Origin: Macrostomum hystrix | Taxonomy: Eukaryota; Platyhelminthes; Macrostomidae | Assembly: GCA_950097015.1 (NCBI GenBank) | Contig: CATNEN010000024.1 | Location: 6,648,001 to 6,712,000 of the forward strand | DNA length: 64,000 bases | Direction of reading: 5' to 3' | Shown here: piece by piece, positions 12,229 to 22,573 of the stretch | Position numbering within the stretch: position 1 is the stretch's first letter | Layout of the letters: the number at the start of each line of letters is the position of its first letter | Translations under genes and position numbers: made by a program | The notes under the pieces: generated by a model | The model's input: only the letters and a program-made list of their open reading frames with translations | Told to the model about the DNA's origin: nothing | Database searches by the model: none

Positions 12229-13010
12229 TCTTTAAATGGAAGTGCTTATTCCCATGTTCCTGTGTCAATAATTTCAATTTTATCCACATGGATCCGTGCC
12301 AATAATTTCTGCTTATCCACACAGCAGCTTGTATGAATAGGTCTACAACTCTTTATATATGCCATGCCATTAATTTCAATTTTATCCACATGGATCTGTG
12401 CTGATAATTATCTGCCTGTCCACACAGCAGCTTGTTTTGCCAATAACTTTAAGAACTTAAAGCACATATTTTACAGGAACTGTGTAGCAATTTTCATATA
12501 ATATATACAACAGGTCATACATGTTTTCCAGAACCTGCAGTTACCTGTAGTAGGGCCTCTTAATTATAAGCAATGTAATTAATTTCAATTTCGAATAATT
12601 GTTCATTTCGAATAAAATGTAACATTGCTAACAATTGCATGAAGAATCACGCTGACATTTGTATTGCACACATTGTATCATATTGAAATATGATATGATA
12701 CACATGCACAAATGATACTACTGACTTGTTACCATACGAAAATAAGGTTTCAGAAACTCGACAAAACATGTTAACTAGTTCTGTGCTTTCCTCTGCGAAT
12801 CTTTACAAGTGTGTGTCCTTCAGACTTAGGCATTAAATTCTTGAGAGTTAAAACAGTGTCCCAATGCTTTTGCTGGACAATTTTCTTAGTTGTAGACCTA
12901 TTCATACAAGCTGCCATGTGGATAAGCAGAAAATTTTCGGCATGGATCCATGTGGATAAAATTGAAATTATTGGCATAGGACCTTGGGAATAAGCTCTGC
13001 CTTTTTAAAC
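12229..13010. repeat. large imperfect inverted repeat
   Basis: The arm at about 12229-12353 (with TTTCAATTTTATCCACATGG and GCTTGTATGAATAGGTCTAC) recurs as its reverse complement at about 12885-13010. Part of the arm is also repeated directly at about 12365-12440. The motif AATTCCRCATAGTCCA flanks both sides (12187 and 13020). It adjoins the mariner relic and may be part of the same or a related decayed transposon. Confidence 0.65.
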
Positions 13011-13059
13011 AGAATGGTAAATTCCACATAGTCCACCACATATAATAAGGTTTGCTAAA

Positions 13060-13141
13060 CAGTGTGGTAAAAACTGCTAACTTAACTGTAGGGTAATGTT
13101 GACATTACTATGCAGTAAAGTTAGCATTTTTTACCGCACTG
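13060..13141. repeat. short hairpin / MITE-like palindrome
   Basis: A stem of about 40 bp: CAGTGTGGTAAAAACTGCTA on the left pairs with a right arm ending ATTTTTTACCGCACTG. The terminal CAGTG fits Tc1/mariner-type MITEs, but no clear target duplication is visible. Confidence 0.55.
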
Positions 13142-15234
13142 GCGCACTGTAAAATGTTGCTAACATCTTCACTCATTTAGGCCTAGTATGGGTGTCATCT
13201 GAAGACTATAAGTATTAAGTGCTTGTGCACTGGCAGCACTGGCACATAAATTCATTGTAATGTTGTAACAACAGACTGTTATAACTTTGCAATATCTCAC
13301 AGTGTACATCTGATATGTACACAAAGGTCAAAACTCAAAACATAGGTCATTAGGCCAATAACTTGTCAACTTAGGCTTATGCCTACAGTACTTGCTTGAT
13401 TTTTTCATGTTACCAAATATTTTGTTCCTTAAATTAAGTAAAATAATTACTTTCAAAAGTAAAAAATTAACGAATGGAACTCGACTTGAGAGCCAAAAAT
13501 TAAATAGGATCTTGACTTAATGACAATGACGTGATGACTAGGCCCTATATATCCAAATAAAATTTAACAGCACATAACTGTAAAGTAAAGCAATCTGGTG
13601 GTCTAGTGGAAGTGCAAAGCAAATAAGATATTGCTTTGTTAGTGCTACACCGAATATTTGCATATTGTGATGCCTAAACTGTTACTCTACATTTGAAATT
13701 GATAGTAAAGCTAGGCCTAGCTAATGGCGTACATCTACGAAATTTCCTCAGCGACGACATCACTGGCTATCACGACATCTTGATGGCCCAGGATGAGTAG
13801 AAAAAAAAACAGTCAGTTTTCTAAGTTTCTATATAACATACAGAGAATTAAAAAATTATTTTTGTCACCTTAAACATATAACTTAAACTTTTGTTATACG
13901 TGCGCAAATGATAATAAAGCCTTGCGTAAAAAATCATATCAGCTTAATGAAAAAGCATCTTACAGCTACCATGAAGTCAATATAAATCTTAGGCTTATAC
14001 TTAGGCTGCAACTCAGTTGCTGCAAGTATACCCTGTGTTCAAACATTAAAAAAACAAATCTGTATCTTTTTCCGGATTTGAGATGCATACCTTCCAATTG
14101 TGGGGCAAACAATATTATTGGTTTAGTAATAGATTGTTGAAACAGAAATATACCATATTTTTATATCGCAATACCTTTTATGGGTATTTAAGGAACCTAG
14201 GTTAAAAAATCTTCCCTAAACCCAGCCTCCCTTGTATTTAATGATTTACTTTGTTTTAAACGTGGTTGCATTACAATAGTTTTTGCCGAAGAATGGTGCA
14301 CAATAAGAAGACTGCGACTTTATACTACAATCAGAGCTTGAAACTTGCCATCAGAGACTTCAGATTACAACGAACCTTAATAGCTAGGTATCTAACAAAT
14401 AGAGCAATAGACGAGAAAGTTGGTTGCAAGCCAGATCGATTATTTAAATTGTGCAAAAAGGCAACACCCAAACGCTTAAATCGAAATGTTTGTTATCATG
14501 TTTGTCTTTATTATACTTTAAAGGGACCAAAACAGAAAAGGCTTATAGCATGCAGCTAATTAACAGGATTTTTATTATATTAAATCGAATTCTCGGAGTA
14601 CAGTTACGCAGCAAATAACAACGCGTAAGAAAGCATAGTTACTATTAGCAGCTAGAAGAAGGCCTGTCGGCAATGTTCTTCTTTCGTTCGTTATATTATT
14701 ATTTTATTTTTATAATTTATTATTTTTTTTATAATGATAGAGCTAGAGTAGGAAATTAAAAACAGAAACATATACGCAAATTAGCATTAAAAAACTATAG
14801 CGTGTTCTTAAAATGTTAAATATAAGCAAATAGATTTTTCTGGGCAAATTACGAGCGTACACACAGAAAAAGAGAAATCGCTAATGTTTTTATTATAGAT
14901 AAACACAATATTAATTAGCCGAAATCTGGCGACATCATGTGTCAGTATAATCATCAAGAAATCAAGATTTTCTAAAACTCAAATAAAATAGGATGACAAA
15001 GCAGATATTTTATAACAGTACCCCTATATTATTTCGAATTATAGTTAGTTAAAAAAAAAACTGTGAAAGTACGAATAGCTTTTTGGCTTTACTTGCAATA
15101 ACTGGAATAAAAAATTACAGAAAATTTATTTGAGCACTGGGATTAAACTAAACGAAAAACACAAGGGTACTCTCTTTTAAAACCGCGCCTTAAAATTCTT
15201 GACTTGAAATTACTAAAACAAAACATTTCATACC
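13142..15234. other. AT-rich spacer, no gene recognised
   Basis: About 2 kb between the transposon relics and the twinfilin 3' end. Open frames such as 14266-14559 lack recognisable motifs and have AT-rich composition unlike the exons in this window. Confidence 0.55.
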
Positions 15235-15246
15235 CCTGGAGATGTT

Positions 15247-15252
15247 TTTATT
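15247..15252 (-). promoter_or_regulatory. polyadenylation signal of twinfilin
   Basis: AATAAA on the minus strand about 240 bp past the twinfilin stop codon. It is the first canonical hexamer downstream, giving a plausible short 3' untranslated region. Confidence 0.6.
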
Positions 15253-15492
15253 GGTATAGGTTTTGAAACAGTCTACAGAAAACAGCAGGAAGTATGTCTT
15301 ACAATGGCTAGGGAGTGGATGTCGCTACGATTGTAAGCAAAATTGATGTAAGGTAGGATTGCCACACTGGAACAGGCAAGTATGCAAATTTAGCATAGAT
15401 GTCTCCATTTTTTTTTAATTATGAGCAAATCTAAAAGAATTTCTTAGAAATTGAAGTCAGCATAGTAGATTCAGTAAGAGGATTCGGGATCT

Positions 15493-18400
15493 TCACTTGC
15501 CTTTGCCGGCCCGGCCAGGCGGCTTGGGCTTGCCGAACTTTTGGCCCGAGTCAACCTGGGGCGGGTGAAACTCCATCTGTAGGGCCGACTCGCTCAGCTC
15601 CGAGGCGCTGTCAACCTCTAGCCGACGTTCCGGCTCAATGCCGAACGCTGAGCACTGCTGGATAAAGAAGGCCCGACCGCTTGAATACACCATGCGCTCC
15701 TTGATTGGACACTTGTAACCGGGCATGGAGTAGGCGAATAGCACAGGGGCAATGTCCGCCCCATTGTGCCGGTGCCGATAGCGGAACAGATGATAGCGGG
15801 GTGTGTCGTCTGGCACACGGCTGGCCAGCTCGCTGGCTGGAAGGCGCTCGGCCCGGTCCGGACAGCGGAGCTCTTCGGTTGGGCGAAGCGAGATGCTAAT
15901 CTGGGATAATTTGGGATTAGATTTTGGACTCTAGCTTAATATGGATTTAATATCAATGTGCTCCAAATAGACTAAGCATGGATCAGTTTCGATCAGATTG
16001 AGTACTGATCGTTTTCAAATTGATTAATCACTGATAATCGCTGACTTCTAAACACAGACTCACACTTTCTCATTGTCAGCCAGTGTACACTCCCACTGTG
16101 CCTAGGAGGTTGGCCCTTAAGAGTGTAACTTGCAAGACAAGCCAGCAAGCCTTCTCTCCGCGGCAGCGCCCCAAATGAATGCGGCCTCCGCCGCGGAATC
16201 GAGCTCAGGGACCTTGGTGCGAGAGGCAAAAACGTTAATCGCTCTGCCACTCACCCCACTATAATACGGATTAACTATCGAACAATTTCACATGGATTTA
16301 CTATTGATCATGTCAATCTAAACATTTGGTGGTTTCAGACGGATTTACTTTGTCAGTCAACATGATATGGATAAGATCCAGCTATTTTTAGGTGAATAAA
16401 CAGCAGAGCCTGATGGCGGCACAGACCTGCACATAGTCCAGACTGCCAGCAACGAACTGTTTTAAAGCGTCGGCCGCCTCGACCGAGACTTCAAAGCCGA
16501 CGCCGGCCAGGGTCTGCTGGCGCTCGTCGATGCCAGCCTGAACTCGCTCCATTTCGCGCACCATCGCCCGCTCCTCCTCGGCCTGGGTTAGCGGCGGTGG
16601 AGCCTTGGCGGCTGCTAGGTGCCGATCGTAGCCAGATAAGCAGAGATCCTCCGGCTGTGTGCCGGCCAGGGTGCCATCGGCCGCCAGGTGTTCGCCGCCG
16701 AATGCCCGTTTCACAGTTGCGGCCGTGGCGCTGTAGAGCATCTTGGCGCGGATCGGGGCCGAATCGTGGACATACTGCATAAACAGCCACTGGTAGCCGT
16801 ACGAATTGCGCGCATCCAGCCTGTAGAACAGGTAGCAGGCGGCGCCTTTGTCCAGGTGCGGTGCCACGCATTCGTCATATTGATCGCGCCAGTTGGCGCC
16901 AGGCTTCACCGGTGCGCGAGTCTCCAATTCTAAAGACTCGTCGCGAATGACTGCCTTCAGGAAGCGCCAATTGCCATCTTCGGCGACAGCTTCGGCAAAT
17001 GCCTGCGCCAATTCGTCGCTTGCTGACAGTGAGTGGCGGGGTAGGTGGGATTCTAGAAAATTGGTGCTATTGCACTATTGATAATAATTCACTAGTACTC
17101 GTATCCAGTGTTAAACTCATATTCTTATATTCATCCCCAATTTCATAGAAACTATGGCTTTAAAAGAAAAAATTTCATGAAACTAATAATGTATACCAAG
17201 TAATTAGAAAGGGTCCCTTTTCCTTTGTCAATCCCTAAGATCCATCTGTGTATACAAAACTCATTGAGGGACATCGCTGCACTAATAATGGAAGTTCAAA
17301 GCTATGCATGGTTGCACAGCAGGCCATGTTTGCTTGATATCTTGAAGAATTCATATGGCACCTTTACATTAGCCACTTGTTTTGGCCATGTAGAGTATTG
17401 GAAAAAATTATATTACAATATTAATTAAAAAACATGTATAAAAGTATTTATAAAACTGGCATTTTAATGCATTGTAATGTTATGTAATGAATAGTTTTAT
17501 CGCGGCAAGAAATTATATCAACAAACTTAGGAGAGTTAATAAAATCAACTATCCATCAAAACGGTCCCAGGTCATTTTGGTGACAAGACATTTCAGTGAC
17601 AACTATTTTTGCACCTAAATATGCTGAGAAAACTGCCTTCCATGATCCAGCAGCTGCTTAAAGCCTGCACTCGCCTTGTCAATCCAAAACTTGAAAAATG
17701 ATTATTATACTCATTTAATTAGGAATGAATAACTATTGAAACTATTGACTACTCATTAAATAATTTAATGATTTAACTCATTTAAAGTAAAACCCAGACT
17801 TAATCAGAGCGATGCAGCTTCTTATTAATACTTATAGCATCTACTATGTTGAGCTTATCATTCAAACTCTGTGGTAACGAGATGGCAATGAGTAGTCAAG
17901 GCTGTTTTTAGCATATTTAGGTGCAAAAATAGTTGTCACCAATCTGACCAATTATGTCACTGAAATGACTTGAGTTGTCATTGAAATGACTGTCACCAAA
18001 ATGTCTTGTCACCAAAATGACCTGGGACTATCAAAACTATATAAAACCAATCAATCAGAGAGCTTGGAGGACTCAGATTGTGTTTTGTGCTCAGCACAAG
18101 CTGAAAGGCCAAGAGCCAAAATAGAGAACTTAAAGGAGTTCCTCATTGTTTGTCTTATTCATTTGAACTTTGGCTACCACTGCATATTCAGCACCAAGCA
18201 CGAACAAATATTGGAAACAAAAAAATAAAAATTAAACATTTTATATTGAATTTATGACACCACTATTCTACTTAAGTTAAACTGCATATAGTTTATATAG
18301 CAGTTGCATACTGTTTATAATCTCAATTTTCTGCTTTTGAGACTTATAGCAAAGATTCTATAGGCCTATAGGTTTGAACTTTGGGCACAATTTTTAGTGA

Positions 18401-18937
18401 TTAAAGCAAAACTATTATGGAAATTTTTAAGTTTGACCTCTCAGCTAAAATGACTTCAAATTGACTTTTAGCTACAATGGACTAAATTTGCTCAAACAAA
18501 TTAATAATTATCATAGAAATTATTGTGTCAAATTAAAAAAAAGATTGAATAGGTGGTCTAGCAATATTTTTCTGTTAAAAATTAGCATGCTTGAATGAAG
18601 ACTAGTTTGTTACTTAAGCAAATAAGGTGCTAGTATAATATATACACAGGCCTAGGCCCTCTCGCTGAGGCACATCATGGAATGATATTTTATGTTTCAG
18701 ATATATCTTAGATAACAAGATGACATAAAACTCTATAATAGGCCCAGGGTCTAGGAATAGTATATTATCTGAAAATATAAAGTATATTTAAAGTTAAATA
18801 ATTAACATGTGGATAATTATAATGTAGGTGTATTGCATTGTATTGGTGTCTCCACAGAATACAAAAAAATTATATGTATGTTATACTGCATTAATAGGAA
18901 TAATTAACCTACCTTTAATTCCAGTTTGGTGAGCCAT
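15493..18937 (-). CDS. twinfilin (two ADF-H domains)
   Basis: Three exons: 18937-18913, 17022-16427 and 15900-15493 (stop TGA). Phases are 1 and 0, totalling 342 residues (family about 350). The tiny first exon encodes MAHQTGIK and splits the alanine codon of the conserved HQTGI-x-A start. Exon 2 continues ASDELAQAFAEA and carries the first ADF-H domain (about 8-140; WRFLKAVI, KMLYSATAATVKRAFGG), the linker and LDYVQ. Exon 3 gives the second ADF-H domain (RYHLFRYRH, FAYSMPGYKCPIKERMVYSS). Twinfilins bind actin monomers and capping protein and block or shorten filament ends. The tail ends GKPKPPGRAGKGK, without the basic KRLIRGP-type capping-protein motif of vertebrates. The exon 2 donor (GTCTGT) is weak, but the join keeps family spacing. 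Intron 1 holds a MITE and intron 2 a SINE. Confidence 0.95.
15993..16260 (-). mobile_element. tRNA-derived SINE, family A, copy 2
   Basis: On the minus strand it starts GGGGTGAGTGGCAGAGCG, with the B box GCTCGATTCC, and the family A body (GGCTTGTCTTGCAAG, GTGTACACTGGCTGACAATG). It lies in twinfilin intron 2 in the sense orientation and is one of the better-preserved copies. Confidence 0.8.
17563..18029. mobile_element. hAT-type MITE with 8-bp target duplication
   Basis: A 467-bp element with long terminal inverted repeats starting (G/A)GTCCCAGGTCATTTTGG and containing GCACCTAAATATGCT in each arm. It is flanked by the perfect 8-bp duplication ATCAAAAC (17555-17562 and 18030-18037). The right arm has extra internal TCATTTCAxTGACA repeats. 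There is no transposase. It sits in twinfilin intron 1. The superfamily is inferred from the 8-bp duplication. Confidence 0.85.
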
Positions 18938-19525
18938 CTTTACACTTTCAAAAATTTCTATCGAGACTAGGAGCTTGCCTTATGCCTTATGGGCCTAGAC
19001 GAATGTTTAACCTTTTCTCCCTTTTAAAATAGTTTTCACAATCAAGTAAGTATAGATTGCCTATTCTGCCTAGGTTGCCTGAGAGTTATTAGAAATTAAC
19101 TAGAGAAACATAGAAAACGGGAAGCGATCATCCACTATCCGGGAAGTTAATATTAGATTTTTAACTTAACTTTAACTTAAGAAAGAAAGAGATTTCTTTA
19201 ATGTTTCGCAGAATGATCGAACTGTTGTGTATTTTAACAAAGTATTGTAAAAAATGAAGTCAATCTACATCGTAGTCTCTGCAAGTTATCTAATATAATA
19301 AATATGTGTATGATGCGAAAGAAAAATATATCTGGAGTAATTGGTCAAACTTGTGCAAAATTCCCTTGTAAATCGCATCAGCCGTGTTGACGACTCTTAG
19401 GCTACATCGAACATGCGCGACTGTCGCCTAATAGGCAACTCTGAACATGTTCTTTGTTCCGCGAACATGTTCTTTTAAATCAATAAGGCTACTTAATGTA
19501 TATTAATGAATTAATAACATGAAGA
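18938..19525. other. twinfilin upstream region
   Basis: AT-rich DNA upstream of the twinfilin start codon, presumably holding its promoter and 5' untranslated region. I see no convincing TATA box or other defined site, and no second gene. Confidence 0.45.
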
Positions 19526-19669
19526 AAACACTATGCCTTCCTTGGCATGAGGTCAACAAACAATACAGAGAGTTAAACCATGTGTGTGTGTGTTAAACCT
19601 TACTAGACATAGTATGGGTTTAACTCTGTCTTGTTTGTTGACCTCATGCCAAGGAAGGCATAGTGTTTA
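19526..19669. mobile_element. foldback MITE (long hairpin)
   Basis: The left arm AAACACTATGCCTTCCTTGG, continuing through ATGAGGTCAACAAACAA, is matched perfectly for about 38 bp by the reverse complement at 19632-19669, then less exactly. The arms are joined by about 60 bp with a short GT run and the motif GTTTAACTC. It looks like a young MITE or foldback element; a target duplication is not clear. Confidence 0.75.
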
Positions 19670-19699
19670 TAAAGATAAAGATAAAGTTAAATTTTTTGG

Positions 19700-21000
19700 T
19701 ACTGCCCGAGTTGCATCAAAAAGAAAATGAATTTAGTTCTCTACCTCTGTCTGGCACTTTGGGCAGATCCTGCGTTCGTATTATACTCTTGTTCTGGCTG
19801 TTCTCTGTGTCTCACAGTAAGTCTTTTGTAGTGTAGTGTCAGCTTGTTTGCCCGTGTTATTATTCAGTACTTATTTTTAGACACGTGTATTTTGCTAAGA
19901 GTTCACCCACGCCAAGCCGGGCCGGACCAGCTGGGGGAACGGACGCCCACCACCCCCGCGAGCGCTACCCCGGGGCTACGGTCCCGGCCAATCAGCGAGC
20001 GACCCGGCCTCACTACCTGTCTACCCTCGGCAAGAAGCGACCCCGGGGCTCAGAACGGCGGTCGCAAGTCTACTGCGATTTGTCGCCTTGGCTCATGCTA
20101 CAGCCAGGCATCCACCTCGCCGATCGACCTAATTTGGGGTTAAGGTGACTCTATATAACGAAGCGTGTTTTTGTAGTCCAAATTATCTGTTTCTTCGCAA
20201 TTCGCCTCACACTGTGAGAAGCACGTGCAAATTATCGTTCTCTGCAATTCGCCTCACACTGTGAGAAGCACGTGCAAGCTAGTCCACTTGTTTTGTCCCT
20301 CCCCGCCCGACCACACTCCGCTTGTTCAGTTAGGTAGCTTTCGGCGCTACGCGTCTTGAGAGTGCGCCGCTGACAAGGGTGGTCTAGATAGGCGCTTGTT
20401 GTCGAAGTCAGTACGTGCTCTCTTCGGAGACTCCGCCGTCAGGCAGGAGTGCCAACCGATAGGATCTGTCTGGGCAGCGCTGAAAGCAGAGACAACCGGA
20501 GCCTCTCGGGAAGAGTAGCGCGGATGTAGGCCAGTTAAGTAAAAATTGTTATATCCAAATTGTTAGACCAGACTTGCTTCTCACTGTGAGCGCGCTATAA
20601 TTTATTTCCGTGTGAACATCTATTCTGTCAGTATAACTTTTAAGTCAAGTAAACGATATTCAAAGTAATTCCTATTCGTATCTGGAATCTTAGTCACAGC
20701 CAATTAACTCACTCCTAATCAAATTATTCGAGTCTTCGCGTTCATACTGTGTTATTCTTTTTCATTGGGAGTTTCGCCGGGCCGGAGGACGACACACGGG
20801 TCTCATCGCTTATCTATTCCACTTCGCTCGCTACCAGTCTCTAACGCTATTTAATTCCAGATTTCCCTGCTGCTATTGAAACGATTGGTAGGACACCGAC
20901 CCCGGTGAATAGTGAATAGTCGCTAGCTTTAAATACCTCACGCTCCAGCTAGGACATTCATTTTATTACAGTAGTCCCTGCAGGCCATCGCAAACGGCGA
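19700..21000. other. GC-rich block, possibly a degraded LTR
   Basis: This segment changes abruptly to GC-rich DNA. It carries a tandem pair of a 34-bp motif (GCAATTCGCCTCACACTGTG, then AGAAGCACGTGCAA) at about 20187-20270, a TATA-like CTCTATATAACG at about 20150, and TTCATTGGGAGTTTCGCC near 20763 that resembles an LTR end followed by a primer-binding site. No gag/pol coding or matching second LTR is visible, so LTR origin is a weak inference. An alternative is a CpG-rich promoter. Confidence 0.35.
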
Positions 21001-22573
21001 AGGGAAGGGGCCGAAATAATATAAGTTTTAGTGTTGTACAGTATGGGCTGTACAGTGTTATACAGTACAGAATTCATTGTCTGTAACATTTACTGGCGCA
21101 CAAAATACTAAAAATAGCGCAGTCGATGGTTGATGGTAAATAAGTTGTGCATCTACTTAAGCGTCAGCCATGCACTAAAACAGCTTGAGACAGTTTAGGT
21201 AATGCTCAAAAATAGAAGAGCGCAGATAAATATTTTCATATTTGATTTCTGTAATCCAGCCTTGTCTGTTGATCGGTTGCCATGGTCCCTAGTGCCTCCT
21301 TGGACTCGCCTCGGAATTGCCTCGGAGTTGCCCCGGGGCTCGTGTCGGCTTCGCAGCGTGCTGCTTTCGCCTTGCCAGTTATAGAAAGTACGATTATTTC
21401 GTATTTCAATCGCCGGATCCTGCAGACGACAAAGGTCCGGGACTGACTTTCTATTATAAAAAACGGGTTAAGATCTTCGTGTGACAGTCCACGACTCGGT
21501 CTAATACTGCGCCTTATGGCGAAATAACCTTTAGTAATCGACAAACGCAAAACCGGATTTACTCTCTGATTTGACATAACCATTAGCGAGCGGGCCGGGC
21601 CAGTTGCCCTCCGTCGCGTTCCACCGTCTATATTTATATCTGTTATTTTCATAACAAATTTGTTAATTGTTATTTACACCCTGCAGTGTGCGTGTCAGTA
21701 CGCTCTTCCTCTTCCCCAGTCTCTCTTTCTGTCCCAGGCAGAGGAGGTGCGTCTCGGTTGTAGGTCTCTCCTTCTAGCATGTCTTAATGTTGACCGCAAT
21801 CGATCCGTCGTGCCTAGCCCTGTCCAGCGCCGGTTTCTGCTGTTCGGGACAGAGTTTTTTGCCGACGTGGCATTTCGCGGACTCGCTCTCTCTTCTCCCG
21901 CGGTCGTCCCACAGTTGATCTCCCTGACAACGCGGGACGAAAGCTGGGGCCGGGCTGGTTAGTGTGCTCGGCGGGGACATCCTCTCCAGCCGTCTGTTTC
22001 TCCCTTGCTCGGTCGGGTCCCGCTCAGGCCTGGCAACGCCGCCCCGGCGTGTTTGCTCCCTCGAGGACCGGCTCGCTCCGGCCGCGCCATCTCGCTTTTT
22101 CCTGCAAATTGCTTGTCTAGGGTGGGGCCAGACCGGCACGCCATATCTGCCTGCACTTTATCTATTACTCCCTCTTTCTCTCTCCTGCCTTACCTTATTT
22201 TTGCCCTGCATACCAGTCAACCTGGCTATTCATCATCAACAGGACTCTGCGGGATGGCCTTGTTTTCTGTTTATTGTGTAAAGACGGTAAAATAACATTA
22301 AAAAACAATAAGTCATTTCTTTCACCTTTTTTTTCTCTATTGTTACTATTTCTAGCCATTACATAATTTCTATTTTTTGTAGCCTCTGCACTCAGCAACA
22401 AATAATGGGAGGCTATAAGCTAAGCAGCAAGTAAACATTCGTGAACATCTAAAGATATATATAAACATCAGTATTTTTAAACATGAGAAAACTTAATGGA
22501 ACTAAAAAGGCAGCTTAAAATTAGTTTTCTCAGTGAAAATTGACTCAGTTTCTTAAACCTCTAGAGGTTAGCT
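21001..22573. other. upstream region of the ankyrin/NTase gene
   Basis: Mixed AT-rich and GC-rich sequence, with a CpG-rich block at about 21590-22140, just upstream of the plus-strand start codon at 22574. No open frame here looks coding. It probably holds the promoter and a 5' untranslated exon: a pyrimidine-rich stretch ending CTCTAG just before the ATG could be an acceptor. Confidence 0.4.

Noticed and set aside
21774-22295. GC-rich frames upstream of the ankyrin/NTase gene
   Set aside because: Proline/serine/arginine-rich readings in several frames on both strands with no motif; they look like composition effects.
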